Source: Sthenelais limicola
Taxonomy: Eukaryota > Annelida > Polychaeta > Phyllodocida > Sigalionidae
NCBI GenBank assembly: GCA_942159475.1
Contig: OW804096.1
Span: 90,933,784 to 90,997,783, forward strand
Reading direction: 5' to 3'
DNA: 64,000 nucleotides
The translations under genes were made by a program, and so were the position numbers. The notes beneath the pieces were generated by a model. It searched no databases and was not told the DNA's origin. It was given only the letters and a program-made list of their open reading frames with translations. This document shows positions 1-9,003 of the stretch, one piece after another. Every line of letters starts with the position of its first letter. Position 1 is the stretch's first letter.

Positions 1-1698
1 TGGAAGTTACCAAAGTTTACCAAGTAGTGGAGTTTATTCCAAAGCCTTGCTTTAAGAACTTTGAAAATGAAGTGTCTAACGCTAGAAGAATGGGGGACGC
101 CAACGGAGCGACAGTAAAGGCCGAAACAATGAAGCTTATAGGTATGAAAGTTTTGCTCGTATTTCTACAATTTAAAATAATTTACGGGTATAACGCGAAA
201 TTATACTTTTTTGTAACTATATAACGGACTCTTTACGCTGTGTAACAAGCCTTTTATTATACTTATTAAGGTAACAGTGCCTATGGAAGTTTCATCATGC
301 AAAAACAGAAACACAGGTCCGTGGAATATGTAGCAAGCAGACACACGGCCCAAATGAAAGTAAACGACAGTCACTTTAGGAAACTGACAGAACTGGACAA
401 CCAATGTTATGAAATTGAGTCTGTGAAAAAGACCATTACACTAGACCTACCCATATACCTAGGATACTTTGTCCTACAATACGCCAAACTAAGAATGCTC
501 CAGTTCTACTATGACTGCTTGGACTACTACATACCCAAGAACACCTTCCAATATATTGAAATGGACACAGGCAAGTACCATTTACATGACTATTACACCG
601 TTTTTCTATTAGATTATTTACTCGTGTTATGCATAGTTGGCTAGTTATAATAATAACAATAATAATAATACACAAATTATTTTCTCTTACACCGCAGACA
701 GCGCCTACTTTGCCATTACCGCAAAAAACCTAGATGATTTGGTGCGACCTAGTAGGAGGGAGCAGTATATGGCAGAACTGTACAACATTTGCGGTCAGGA
801 TTCGGCGTCTGTATGGTTTCCTAGAAGATGCTGTACTAAATGTGCAAAGTACTGTAAAAGAACCCCAGGACTATTTAAGAAGGAGGCGGAGGGCATAGAA
901 ATGATTGCCCTTTCGAGTAAAACGTACATTTTAAAGGAGGGCGACGAGTCTTACAAAGTAAGTTGCAAGGGAATAAACAAACGCCTGTTGCATAATGCCA
1001 TGGACACTTTTAGGACGGTGCTGCAATCCAAGCGAACAAAAACAGGCACAAACATAGGATTTCGACAGAGAAACAACACCATATACACCTACAAACAAGA
1101 CAGATCAGGATTTACATATTACTACGGAAAAAGGAAGGTTTTAGAGGATGGAGTAACGACATGCCCACTGGATATAGTGTTATCCCCGTGGTACGACATT
1201 CCTGATTACTGCATTGTTTCGGGCTATGACCATCCACTGTCTCCCTGGTACCACTGTACTAACCAACTAGTTTACAAAGGAAAGTCATTTGACACACAGG
1301 AACAACTTTACTACTACCTATTGTCCATTCTCCTAGAAAAGCCAGTCATAACCGCAATTATAGCAAACAGAACAAACAAGTCGCTAACCAACCGTGCCAT
1401 TTTGGAGCTAAAAAGCTTTGTACGTGAAAAAAAGACAAAGGAGCTGCAGGAGGAGGAAAGTGCACGGATGGACATAATGAAGACAAGCCTAGCAATTAAA
1501 CTAAAACACGTTGCACATGTACAGGAGGCACTCGGACTGTCAGCGGGAAAAACAATTGTATACGCGGTAAAGGGAGACAGATATTGGGCTACAGGATTGT
1601 CCAAGTGTGTAGCGGCAGTAACGCCACCAAACCAGTTTAAAGGGCGAAACATTTTAGGACAACTATGGAGCCAGTTACGAGACAGCGCCTTTAAATAA
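1..1698 (+). CDS. polB: Polinton protein-primed DNA polymerase B, C-terminal part, fused to NADAR-like domain
   Basis: The 5' end lies outside the window. Exons are <1-141 (reading from base 3), 271-570 and 698-1698, and the frame is kept across both introns. Visible motifs are NSAYG (motif B, from 273), DTDS (motif C, split by intron 2) and the C-terminal SSKTY and KGINKR blocks followed by GKRKVL, an arrangement seen in Polinton/adintovirus polymerases. After the polymerase, about 150 further residues (nt 1222-1683) match the NADAR/YbiA layout: PLSPWY near the start, F-x-T-x-EQ, a helical middle, then GDRYWATGL and GRNILGQLW. The enzyme would copy the linear element genome by protein priming. 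The NADAR assignment is by motif pattern only. The stop codon overlaps an AATAAA signal. No internal stop is seen in the exons. Confidence 0.88.
142..270 (+). other. polB intron 1 (129 nt, GT-AG)
   Basis: The donor is GTATGA after ATAG and the acceptor is TTATTAAG. Splicing rebuilds a Gly codon directly before the Asn-Ser-x-Tyr-Gly of polymerase motif B. Reading through the intron reaches a stop near 222. Confidence 0.85.
571..697 (+). other. polB intron 2 (127 nt, GC-AG)
   Basis: The donor is the non-canonical GCAAGT in the strong context ACAG/GCAAGT. The acceptor follows a pyrimidine tract and ends ACCGCAG. The intron splits the second Asp codon of motif C (DTDS). The unspliced frame reaches a stop near 642. 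Confidence 0.85.
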
Positions 1699-1699
1699 A
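1694..1699 (+). promoter_or_regulatory. polyadenylation signal overlapping the polB stop
   Basis: AATAAA shares its middle bases with the polB TAA stop codon (1696-1698). A second AATAAA lies about 10 bases further on. This very tight gene end is typical of compact viral-type coding. Confidence 0.6.
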
Positions 1700-1757
1700 G
1701 ATGCCAATAAACACGTGTTTTGGGCGTTGTTTTTTTCCCCTCCCATGTCTATAAGGT

Positions 1758-1766
1758 TATAAATAA
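1758..1766 (+). promoter_or_regulatory. TATA box of the packaging ATPase gene
   Basis: TATAAATAA lies 43 bases before the preferred ATG at 1801, with a second TATA-like string (TATAAGG) just upstream. This supports starting the ATPase at 1801 rather than at a GTG near 1720. Confidence 0.45.
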
Positions 1767-1800
1767 CCTGGTTACACTAACCCCTAGTTCATTTACAGCA

Positions 1801-2475
1801 ATGACAACGACCGTTGAGGTACCAACCGATGTGTTTACCACGCCCTGTACCCTTAGCGTGAGCGGTGCCAGTAGCAGTGGCAAAAGCCATTGGGTGAAGC
1901 GACTTATTGAAAACAAAGACCAAATGTTTGATAAACCCCCTAAAAATGTGTACTATTTTTATGGAATTTGGCAAGAGTTGTTTAAGGAAATGAAAGGTGT
2001 TATATTTAAAAAGGGCCTTCCGCAAGACGTAAAAGGAATAGGGGGAGACAGAACTGTGAGCAACATGATTGTTATTGACGATCAAATGACAGACGTAGTC
2101 AAGTCCCCTGAAATGGAAAGACTTTTTACCAGGGAAAGCCACCATAGAAATATAAGCGTTGTATACATTAGTCAAAACCTATTTTGCCAGGGAAAGCATG
2201 CCAGAGACATTGCCCTTAATTGTCATTACATCGTTTTAATGCGCAACCCCAGAGATGTGAGGCAAATCTCCATACTAGGTAGTCAGACGGGTTTGGGTAG
2301 GTCTTTAGTAACTGCGTACAAGGACTGTGTATCAGTACCATATGGTTATTTGCTGTTGGATCTTTCGCCTCATAACAACAACTTTCGGTTTATGATGAAA
2401 TTGCGTGTCTTTCCCAATGAACTTACAGTCGTTTACATAACAGGCGATAGCGATAGCGATGATGCGGTAATATAA
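1801..2475 (+). CDS. FtsK/HerA-type genome-packaging ATPase (224 aa)
   Basis: This is the DNA-packaging ATPase found in Polintons, adintoviruses and related jelly-roll-capsid viruses. It would pump the linear genome into the capsid. A Walker A motif GASSSGKS sits at residues 22-29 and a Walker B motif VIDDQM at 91-96. ISVVYISQNLF further on fits the strand and Gln sensor seen in the family. The length of 224 aa is usual. I start at ATG 1801 because a TATA box lies just upstream and the family begins close to the P-loop. The Asp-rich tail (DSDSDD) is typical of virion-associated enzymes. The gene follows polB on the same strand and is intact. Confidence 0.85.
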   Translation: MTTTVEVPTDVFTTPCTLSVSGASSSGKSHWVKRLIENKDQMFDKPPKNVYYFYGIWQELFKEMKGVIFKKGLPQDVKGIGGDRTVSNMIVIDDQMTDVVKSPEMERLFTRESHHRNISVVYISQNLFCQGKHARDIALNCHYIVLMRNPRDVRQISILGSQTGLGRSLVTAYKDCVSVPYGYLLLDLSPHNNNFRFMMKLRVFPNELTVVYITGDSDSDDAVI

Positions 2476-2658
2476 ACGAATACATTTGCTATTCGTAGTG
2501 TTATATAAGGCAACCTTTGACGTGTATGGTGAAATGATTGTGGGGTTTTTCCCATTATCCCTCTCATAGGGTCTTATAAATAGCGAGGGAAGGCAGTCTG
2601 TTTTCATACATACAGTATCTATGCTATACTGCACTATAGACACGTTTTATTTTACGAA
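2476..2658 (+). promoter_or_regulatory. promoter region of the BIR gene
   Basis: Two TATA-like boxes occur here: TATATAAGG at 2502-2510 and TATAAATAG at 2575-2583. The second is 84 bases before the BIR gene ATG and followed by a purine-rich stretch. Each gene in this block seems to have its own promoter. Confidence 0.4.
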
Positions 2659-3360
2659 ATGGCAAATACCGTGTTCAGACCAGTTATTGTTGAAGATATG
2701 GACTGTGCAGACTGTTCAGACTGTCCAGACTGTGCAGCTATAATTACAGACGTAGCAGACAGTTCCAGTCAAAGGACTACACGTAAACCTACTACTACTA
2801 CTACAACAACACCCAAGAGGGAGGAGGAGGAGGAAAAGGAAAAACAAGCAAGACCCACTATTGCTCACAGGTATCCTAGATACGCCGACAGTGAGATTAG
2901 AAGATCCACCTTCAAATCCGCTTGGCCTTGGCCTTGGCCAGTGTCTTGCAAGGACCTGGTCTGCAACGGATTCTTTTTCTTGGGAGGATACGACACTGTG
3001 CAGTGCTATCATTGTGGAATTTTACTACACTCTTGGACACCTGAAGACTGTATAGTGGTGGAACACTTCCGACACGTGCCCAAGTGTGCTGTTGCCATAG
3101 AAAGAATGAACTACCACGGAAGTTTCCATCCGGACAAACCACCATCCCCTGAAGAAATTAGGACGAGACTGGCAAGAGTATCGGCAGTTCTTGTAAAGCT
3201 GTTGGGATCGCATGACGCACTTAAACAAGCAGTAGCTACCTTGGAATCAAAAACAAAGGACCACGTCTTTCGAGACTACAGGTTAAAGAAGGCCATTCAA
3301 ATCGCACTAGCCAACGACGAGGAAGGATACTACAAACCGGCGACTGATACGGTTAACTAG
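2659..3360 (+). CDS. BIR-domain protein (IAP-like), 233 aa
   Basis: One canonical baculoviral IAP repeat lies at residues 78-147. The zinc ligands are C116, C119, H136 and C143, with exact CX2CX16HX6C spacing, preceded by RRSTF and the Gly-rich turn GGYD. The N-terminus has a Cys/Asp-rich repeat (residues 14-25), a Thr run (45-51) and a Glu/Lys tract (54-62), all low complexity. The C-terminal 80 residues are helical and not recognised, and no RING finger is present. BIR proteins bind caspases or other partners and can block apoptosis, so a virus-like element may use it to keep the infected cell alive, though this role is inferred. It was probably captured from a host. Confidence 0.8.
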   Translation: MANTVFRPVIVEDMDCADCSDCPDCAAIITDVADSSSQRTTRKPTTTTTTTPKREEEEEKEKQARPTIAHRYPRYADSEIRRSTFKSAWPWPWPVSCKDLVCNGFFFLGGYDTVQCYHCGILLHSWTPEDCIVVEHFRHVPKCAVAIERMNYHGSFHPDKPPSPEEIRTRLARVSAVLVKLLGSHDALKQAVATLESKTKDHVFRDYRLKKAIQIALANDEEGYYKPATDTVN

Positions 3361-3365
3361 TGAAA

Positions 3366-3662
3366 ATGTCTGTGGAAAAGAATTCCCTATATTTGTCATT
3401 ACTCGTGACAACACCTAGTACTACACAAGCCAAAGCCCTACTGGAAACAGCCACCCCTAGTCAATTGGAAGCTTTAAAGGAGCTATTTACTCATCTACCC
3501 AACTTGAGTTTACCCACAGAGGCTCCAGACATTGTAAGAAAAAAACGTTTATTACTATCAAAGATAGGTACTAGTAGCCATAGAAAGAAAAGACAATTTC
3601 TCGTTCGAAAACACAGACGAGGAATACTACAGGTACTTCGTTCGGTTAAGGGCCATTATTAA
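3366..3662 (+). CDS. small basic conserved Polinton-type protein (98 aa)
   Basis: The ATG at 3366 lies five bases after the BIR gene stop. The N-terminal half is helical, with an ALLETATPSQLEALKEL segment. The C-terminal half is strongly basic and ends in a KKRQFLVRKHRRG-like tract. Small proteins of this layout (amphipathic helix plus basic tail) recur beside the core genes of Polintons and adintoviruses. I do not know the function; a DNA-binding or virion role is possible. The frame is intact and tightly packed with its neighbours. Confidence 0.55.
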   Translation: MSVEKNSLYLSLLVTTPSTTQAKALLETATPSQLEALKELFTHLPNLSLPTEAPDIVRKKRLLLSKIGTSSHRKKRQFLVRKHRRGILQVLRSVKGHY

Positions 3663-3701
3663 AAGCCCTAGGATTTGACCAATTACCAACGTCAGAAAAG
3701 G

Positions 3702-4136
3702 ATGTCCAACAACGATAAAAGAATGAAGAAAATGGTTCTTGTACCATTTGACGACTATATGAAGACCCTCAACGACAACAACAACAACAACAACAACAAC
3801 TCTCAGCAACCTTCAGCACCTTCTTTACCCACTGGAGTGCTTGACGCAAATCTAACCATTGCGTCTACCTTAAATCCGGACGCGCCTACCACCACCGCAG
3901 TGAATTTGGATGCGTCGCCGAAGGAAAAGTCGCATAAACAGCCGCCCGCTTTGTCGCAGCTGCCACCACCGCCGTCGTCGTCGCCGGGGCCCCCCTTGCA
4001 AAAAGGTACAGGAGAAGAAGAAGAAAAAAGGGGATCTACATTACCACCACCACCTGGACTACCGCCAAAGGATAGAGTGGTATTTTTGGAGGACGTTGTC
4101 GACTGGAAAAAAAGGTGGCCTTCTTCTTCTTCTTAA
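3702..4136 (+). CDS. low-complexity Asn/Pro-rich protein (144 aa)
   Basis: The start is ATG 3702; earlier frame positions have no ATG. A short charged N-terminus contains KKMVLVPFDDYMKTL, followed by a poly-Asn tract from a CAA/AAC run at 3775-3798. A Pro/Ser-rich middle and a C-terminal VVFLEDVVDWKKRW segment follow. The hydrophobic N-terminal motif plus disordered body resembles minor virion or scaffold proteins of Polinton-like elements, but I cannot assign a family. Its stop lies two bases before the integrase ATG, suggesting linked expression. Confidence 0.5.
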   Translation: MSNNDKRMKKMVLVPFDDYMKTLNDNNNNNNNNSQQPSAPSLPTGVLDANLTIASTLNPDAPTTTAVNLDASPKEKSHKQPPALSQLPPPPSSSPGPPLQKGTGEEEEKRGSTLPPPPGLPPKDRVVFLEDVVDWKKRWPSSSS

Positions 4137-4138
4137 TA

Positions 4139-5095
4139 ATGAACGCCTATCTAAATAAGGTGTATTACAACAGCAGTCATCCAGCTTCTTACAGCTCCCC
4201 TAGGACTTTATACACAGCAGCGCTTAAAGACGGACACAAATACAAGCTAAAGGATATCAAGTCATGGCTGGAGGGAGAGGAAACGTACACCTTACACAAG
4301 CAAGTAAAAAAACCCAAACGTAGACCTCGTGTTGTTGTAGCGGACAAGTTAAATCAAATAGACGTTGACACAGTAAACATGTTAAAGTATAAGGACTTTA
4401 ACGATGAGAAATCATACATATTTGTAGCCATTGATGTTTTCTCAAAGTTTGCCTGGTGTAAAGCCTTGTATACCCTTCGAGGTAAAGAAATGGCTAAGGT
4501 GTTTAAAGAAGTGTTTAAGGATTTACCCATAAAATCGATTAGGGCCGATTCGGGTTCAGAGTTTAAAAATGCTCAGGTTAAAGCTGTATGTAAGAGCATG
4601 AAAATTAAACTTTTCTTTACCAGAAATGAAGTAAAGGCAAACATAGCAGAACGATTTATCAAAACGCTAAAGGGAAAGCTAACCAAAATAATGTACCACC
4701 GTCAGTCCCATCGCTGGGTAGATGATCTGCAACGGGTAACAGAGTCATACCACCGCTCTATAAAGTCAACCCCTAAGCATGCGCTGTTAAAAGGGGACAG
4801 GGTTCATTTGTGGAATGTTCAGTATGCTCCCAAGAAAAAGAAAAAAACTGTAGTTTACAAAGTAAAGAGAAAGGTACCGAGTATACATACATTAGCCGTA
4901 GATGATGTTGTCAGAGTATTATTATTGAAACTTTATTTTTCCAAATTCTTTTTTTACATATGGACTACTCGGAAAAATGGGTCACATATCTCTGCCTTGA
5001 CAGTTCTTCCGATAGAACCCTCTAATTCACTACAAGAACATAAGTGTTTCTATAATACATACAAGAGAAATACATATAGAATAAATCTAAATTAA
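4139..5095 (+). CDS. RVE-type Polinton integrase, C-terminus altered (318 aa)
   Basis: This is a retroviral-like DDE integrase, which would insert the linear element DNA into the host genome. The catalytic triad fits D75 (QIDVDTVNM), D137 (RADSGSEF) and E171 (NIAERFIKTLK). AIDVFSKFAW at 97-106 is a typical core strand. The start at 4139 (MNAYLNKVYY) is chosen over an upstream non-ATG extension. The frame is open, but beyond about residue 275 (FFYIWTTRK) the sequence no longer resembles the family and no chromodomain is seen. A LINE lies directly downstream, so the natural C-terminus was probably lost on its insertion. Confidence 0.82.
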   Translation: MNAYLNKVYYNSSHPASYSSPRTLYTAALKDGHKYKLKDIKSWLEGEETYTLHKQVKKPKRRPRVVVADKLNQIDVDTVNMLKYKDFNDEKSYIFVAIDVFSKFAWCKALYTLRGKEMAKVFKEVFKDLPIKSIRADSGSEFKNAQVKAVCKSMKIKLFFTRNEVKANIAERFIKTLKGKLTKIMYHRQSHRWVDDLQRVTESYHRSIKSTPKHALLKGDRVHLWNVQYAPKKKKKTVVYKVKRKVPSIHTLAVDDVVRVLLLKLYFSKFFFYIWTTRKNGSHISALTVLPIEPSNSLQEHKCFYNTYKRNTYRINLN

Positions 5096-5099
5096 CATA

Positions 5100-6490
5100 T
5101 CATCTTACCACATCTATTGTGGGGGCTATGTAGCCTTGCAGTAGGTTTTAAACAATTTTAAAGAGGGTGTAAGTCTTACAAGCTTACAAATGTTGTGTCG
5201 GCAATTTACATGCCACCTCATGATTGGAATAACAAATCATGATTATACAATTTACAGATTAAAACAACAAACTCCTGCAGCCAGGAGTTGGAGGCGACCC
5301 AGGAAGTACCTTCCCCCCTGCCCACTATTATTCCTTCAGCATATAGTCCTTAAGATAAGTTTTGAATTCCTTTAAGTTATAGAGTTTTGGATTGGTTGGT
5401 ATGCTGTTCCAAAGGGTGGGTCCTTGATAAATGAGGGATCTTTTGATTTTCTCTGTTTTCGGATTTGGTACTAATAAGGTTTTTCCCGAATCAAGGCTCC
5501 TAAGGTTAATTTTCCTGTCATCGATATTTTCCTCATTTTGACTTAGTTTAAAAGCATATTCCAATAAATGTGCCTCTCTCTTTTTATGGAGTAATAGTAA
5601 TTTTGGTGTTCGGTGTAAATTTTGAACATTAGTTTTTTTATCCAAACCCTCAGATATCCTCAAAGCTGTGTTCTGTATGATCTGCAGCTTGTCTAGTAAG
5701 TTCTTTGGAGCAGCATTGTATATGGTGTCTCCGTATTCAAGAATGGGACTTATGGTGACCTTGTACAGCATTCTAATAGTTTCTGGTGAAGCTATCCTTT
5801 TTAATTTTGACAGGTAATAGATTTTGTTTTTGGCCCTATTAATTTTTTCCTGAAGGTGATCTTTGAAAGTTAGCTGATGATCAATATTTACACCTAAGTA
5901 TGTGTAATTTTCTGTTCGTTCTATTTCGTTCTTTCCTATAAAGATTTTTGCCCCTTCTAGACTTTTTTTGTTCCTGGCCGTCATCAATGTCATAATCTTA
6001 CTTTTCCCCACATTTAATGAGATTTTGTTTTGCTTGCACCATAAATCTATTCCTGCTAGGTCTTTCTGAAGGTGTTCTTCAGCTAAATCCCTATTTGAGT
6101 CTGATGTATACACCACTGTATCATCCGCAAAATGTTGAACTCTACACTTTTGCACCACTCTATGTATGTCATTTATGTACATTATAAAAAGCAGTGGTCC
6201 CAATGTGGTCCCCTGGGGCACCCCACAAGTAACCTTTCTCACTCCTGATATTCACCCATTTGCCACCACCCTCTGTTTCCTGTTGTCTAAGTAATCTACA
6301 AACCACTCGAGTGCTCTGTCATTGATGCCAAATTTGGCCATCTTCTGAAGCAGGATCTTATGATTCACTGTATCGAATGCTTTTTTAAAATCTAAGTATG
6401 CTAGGTGGGGGGTTTCTTTTCTATTCAAGCTGTTATAAACATCAGTCATTAATAGGTTGTGGGCGTCTGAAATCGATTTAGCCAAAATGA
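5100..6490 (-). mobile_element. 5'-truncated non-LTR retrotransposon copy
   Basis: This LINE fragment lies antisense to the Polinton genes and wedged between the integrase and the next virion gene. Only the 3' part of the reverse transcriptase frame and a 3' UTR remain. The 5' end stops abruptly near 6490, a common result of incomplete target-primed reverse transcription. The exact 3' end and target-site duplication are unclear; a T-run near 4950 is an alternative 3' limit. Confidence 0.7.
5328..6485 (-). pseudogene. LINE reverse transcriptase fragment with one in-frame stop
   Basis: The frame runs from 6485 down to 5328 and is interrupted by one TGA (6252-6254) without any frame change. The upstream part has the RT motif LDFKKAFDTVNH. 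After the stop come VPQGTTLGPLLF, FADDT (catalytic Asp pair) and KINRAKNKIYYLSKL, typical of the RT thumb of CR1/Jockey/RTE-like LINEs. The N-terminal endonuclease is missing because of 5' truncation. The single nonsense codon and truncation mean it cannot retrotranspose. Confidence 0.82.
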
Positions 6491-6493
6491 AAC

Positions 6494-6913
6494 ATGTATT
6501 TAGTAGACACTACGACACCAACTGGTCATATGAACTCTAATGACTCTACCCATTTGCACCCAGCCAATTCCGCGTGGGAGTATACAGTGGAACTTGCACC
6601 TCCACTAAACCTTACACCGGGTACTACGGTGCAACTGGTAGACGCCCAGCTGTTAGGTTGTACCCAAAAACGTTACGGTGATGGAATATATATTTATTGC
6701 GATTTGGTAAAGGCCGCATCTTATGTTGGGGGAAAGCCACAAAGTGTACTGGGAATATTTCAACGATTTGACCAGCAACATATTTCACCATACCGCTTGC
6801 CTGTGTCACGTGACTATGTTGATCGTGTAACTGTATATATAAGAACTTACAAGGGGCAAATACCCAATTACAAAGCCCAGGCTAGCAGGTGTACACTACT
6901 ATTAGAAGGATGA
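6494..6913 (+). CDS. small putative virion (penton-like) protein, 139 aa
   Basis: An intact frame starts a few bases after the LINE insertion. The layout of N-terminal beta-rich segments (WEYTVELAPPLNL, TTVQLVDAQLLGC) and a length near 140 aa suggests a single jelly-roll minor capsid or penton protein, which Polintons usually carry beside the core genes. This is inference from pattern, as no diagnostic motif is seen. The LINE has separated the gene from its promoter side. Its stop overlaps the next start (ATGA at 6910-6913). Confidence 0.45.
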   Translation: MYLVDTTTPTGHMNSNDSTHLHPANSAWEYTVELAPPLNLTPGTTVQLVDAQLLGCTQKRYGDGIYIYCDLVKAASYVGGKPQSVLGIFQRFDQQHISPYRLPVSRDYVDRVTVYIRTYKGQIPNYKAQASRCTLLLEG

Positions 6914-7296
6914 GTTACATTATCTACATTCCATCGCCTCATGTTCTTCAGTCTGCTGCAAAAGTTAAAGGAAGGAAGATGTACATTTTTCAAAAGTCTT
7001 CGGGTAAAAAAACGGGCAGCGATACACCTGTAAAAGTTGTTACCCCTACAGCCCAGGCCGTGGAGCGAGCCAAGTCTACTTTACAACATATAAAAAAGAC
7101 GCAGCAAAACCTAAAACAGTTTACCACTAGAAGGCGAACAGTACGGACGTCTCCCACCAACAGAAGAAAAAGTAAAGCAAAGAAAAGTAAGGCTAAACGT
7201 ACTAGGAAAAAGACCAAAAAAAACACAAAAAGAAAACAAACCAAGGCTAAACCCAAGACAAAAAAAGAAAACTCAGTCCAAAGCAGCACGTCTTAA
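6910..7296 (+). CDS. Lys/Arg-rich core-like protein (128 aa)
   Basis: The ATG overlaps the previous stop by ATGA. The first 30 residues (MSYIIYIPSPHVLQ) are hydrophobic, and the last 60 are almost entirely Lys, Arg, Thr and Ser (KSKAKKSKAKRTRKKTKK). Such proteins condense DNA inside capsids, like the core proteins of adenoviruses. The role is inferred from composition. This is the last Polinton gene before the foreign insert. Confidence 0.55.
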   Translation: MSYIIYIPSPHVLQSAAKVKGRKMYIFQKSSGKKTGSDTPVKVVTPTAQAVERAKSTLQHIKKTQQNLKQFTTRRRTVRTSPTNRRKSKAKKSKAKRTRKKTKKNTKRKQTKAKPKTKKENSVQSSTS

Positions 7297-7652
7297 GTCT
7301 GAGCTCCTACGTTATCGACCAGAAATTTTCCCGCGAGTATTTTGTTGATTTCGTTTGTTGATTTTTTTGTGTGTTTTAGTTAAGTGGTTGGCCTTCTGCG
7401 TTGAATCATTGTTTTTGAGTCTGTATAGCTTTAGCCTCGTACACTCGGTTTAAGTTAATGATATGTCCTGGCATTCGTATTAAAAGAAGATTTGCAACGT
7501 ACGCCCCACCACCCAACAGTTTACTATCCTAATAGTGGCACTATGATTGCACTCCAGCGCATTAGACCGTGGATAGATGGTGGTGCCACCTATTGATCTA
7601 TAGTCATCCCCACCGTGCGTGCCAATTCAGGCGGTGCGCTAATAAGTACGAT

Positions 7653-7919
7653 TCATTCGGGTTGTAGCACATGTTTACCAATATTGTGTTTGCACATTAC
7701 GATTTCAAAGTATGACTTGTCACATTCACTCACACGGGTCCATACCTTGGCCGTACTGGTGGACAGTACCATTAGTGTTGCAGGTGACACCTGAATTTTA
7801 GTTCCTGGTGCCACCACCGAATCGTATTGGTTATCCCGGCCAGTGGCGCTAGTCATTCCGTCAACATACTCCAGAAGGTAAACAACAACATCGCCACTCG
7901 TCAGTGCTCTATCATCCAC
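7653..7919 (-). CDS. possible last exon of an unknown minus-strand gene
   Basis: The open frame encodes up to 88 aa and remains open further upstream on the minus strand to about 7955. An AG-type acceptor may lie there. Codon use is more balanced than in the surrounding AT-rich DNA. Segments such as SGDVVVYLLEYVDG and APGTKIQVSPATL look like a folded beta-rich domain. I do not recognise it and it may be a chance frame. Confidence 0.25.
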   Translation of the reverse strand: MDDRALTSGDVVVYLLEYVDGMTSATGRDNQYDSVVAPGTKIQVSPATLMVLSTSTAKVWTRVSECDKSYFEIVMCKHNIGKHVLQPE

Positions 7920-7976
7920 GATCGTATCTCCAGCCGCAACAATACTATCAGGTAACTTTTAATATTGACTATTCGC

Positions 7977-8330
7977 ATGAACATGTGTGCACGATTACTG
8001 TTGTCAGTTGAAAATTCTCAGCTGAGATCCGATTTAGAGCCATCGTTCTCCACAGCGTGCTTCGCTTCACTCTCAGCCCGTTCCCGGAACGGCTGGATTT
8101 GTTATCCGGATGATTGTATTGAACGTTACTGGACTGAACGCAATAGTACTTACCATGAACGTGTGTGCAGGATTACTGTTGTCAGTTGAAAATTATCCCG
8201 TGAGATCCGATTTAGAGCCATCGTTTCGCACAGCGTGCTTCGCTTCACTCTCAGCCTGTTCCCGGAACGGCTGTAATTAGTTATCCAGACTATAGTATTG
8301 GACTTTAATCGCCTGAACGCAATAGTACTT
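7977..8330. repeat. two-copy tandem duplication, about 177 bp unit
   Basis: The stretch beginning CATGAACATGTGTGCACG at 7977 recurs at 8154 with a few substitutions, including shared GTTGTCAGTTGAAAATT and GAGATCCGATTTAGAGCC strings. The two copies lie directly head to tail. Confidence 0.8.
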
Positions 8331-9003
8331 AGCAATTCATTCTAATTGACTTCAATATGTATAGACAGTTTCAATCGGGCACTAACTTGCCACTGTATGT
8401 AAACAAATACTTCCGTACAAATGATTAGTACAGTTCTAGTTGTAAGGAAGTATGGCGCTGTGCCAAGTTGCATGTGCTGGAAGCGGGTACTGGTCTTGGG
8501 CGACACCGAAAACTCTTAAACGCCTCGATCTTTTTGAACAAGCAATGTGTCATTTCATTACCAACAAGCAACTATGTTTAAATTAATCGACTGTTACAAC
8601 CAGAAAACTGCTATCAGCAGTCAGTAACAATGAGTTGCATCTCTCTAACCTTCACTTGGTCGGTGTAGGTTTGCGCGCTTTTTGGCACACGCATGGTGGT
8701 GTCTCTTAGCCTGCCTCCGCCTGAGCGGCGGCGCCTTACCCGTCTGGCACCAAGTCGTGCCACTAACTAGTATACATGACTGTTTAATGACTTTCACTAC
8801 GTGTCACAAACTGTTATTATTAAATGTTTGTGGACTGCCATTATGTTTTACTAACGTGTACTTTTAAATGTTCCTCAACTTAACTACGTATTACAAAAAG
8901 GTTACTAACACCTGTGCTTTTACGTTCACTATGTCCTAAGAACTGTTACTAGAAAATAAATTCAGAACTGTTATAATGTTGTACCTCTATCTTTCACCAG
9001 AGG

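Larger units (their letters stand above)
7297..9003. other. left flank of the 27-kb insert, mostly non-coding
   Basis: No convincing gene is present apart from a possible minus-strand exon (7653-7919). The left junction of the insert with the Polinton must lie in the first part of this stretch, since Polinton-style coding ends at 7296. No terminal inverted repeat could be matched by eye to the right side near 34.8-35.0 kb. A two-copy tandem duplication lies at 7977-8330. Confidence 0.5.

Noticed and set aside
2332..2643. 103-aa minus-strand frame after the ATPase
   Set aside because: Overlaps the ATPase 3' end and the TATA-containing promoter of the BIR gene; no family features.
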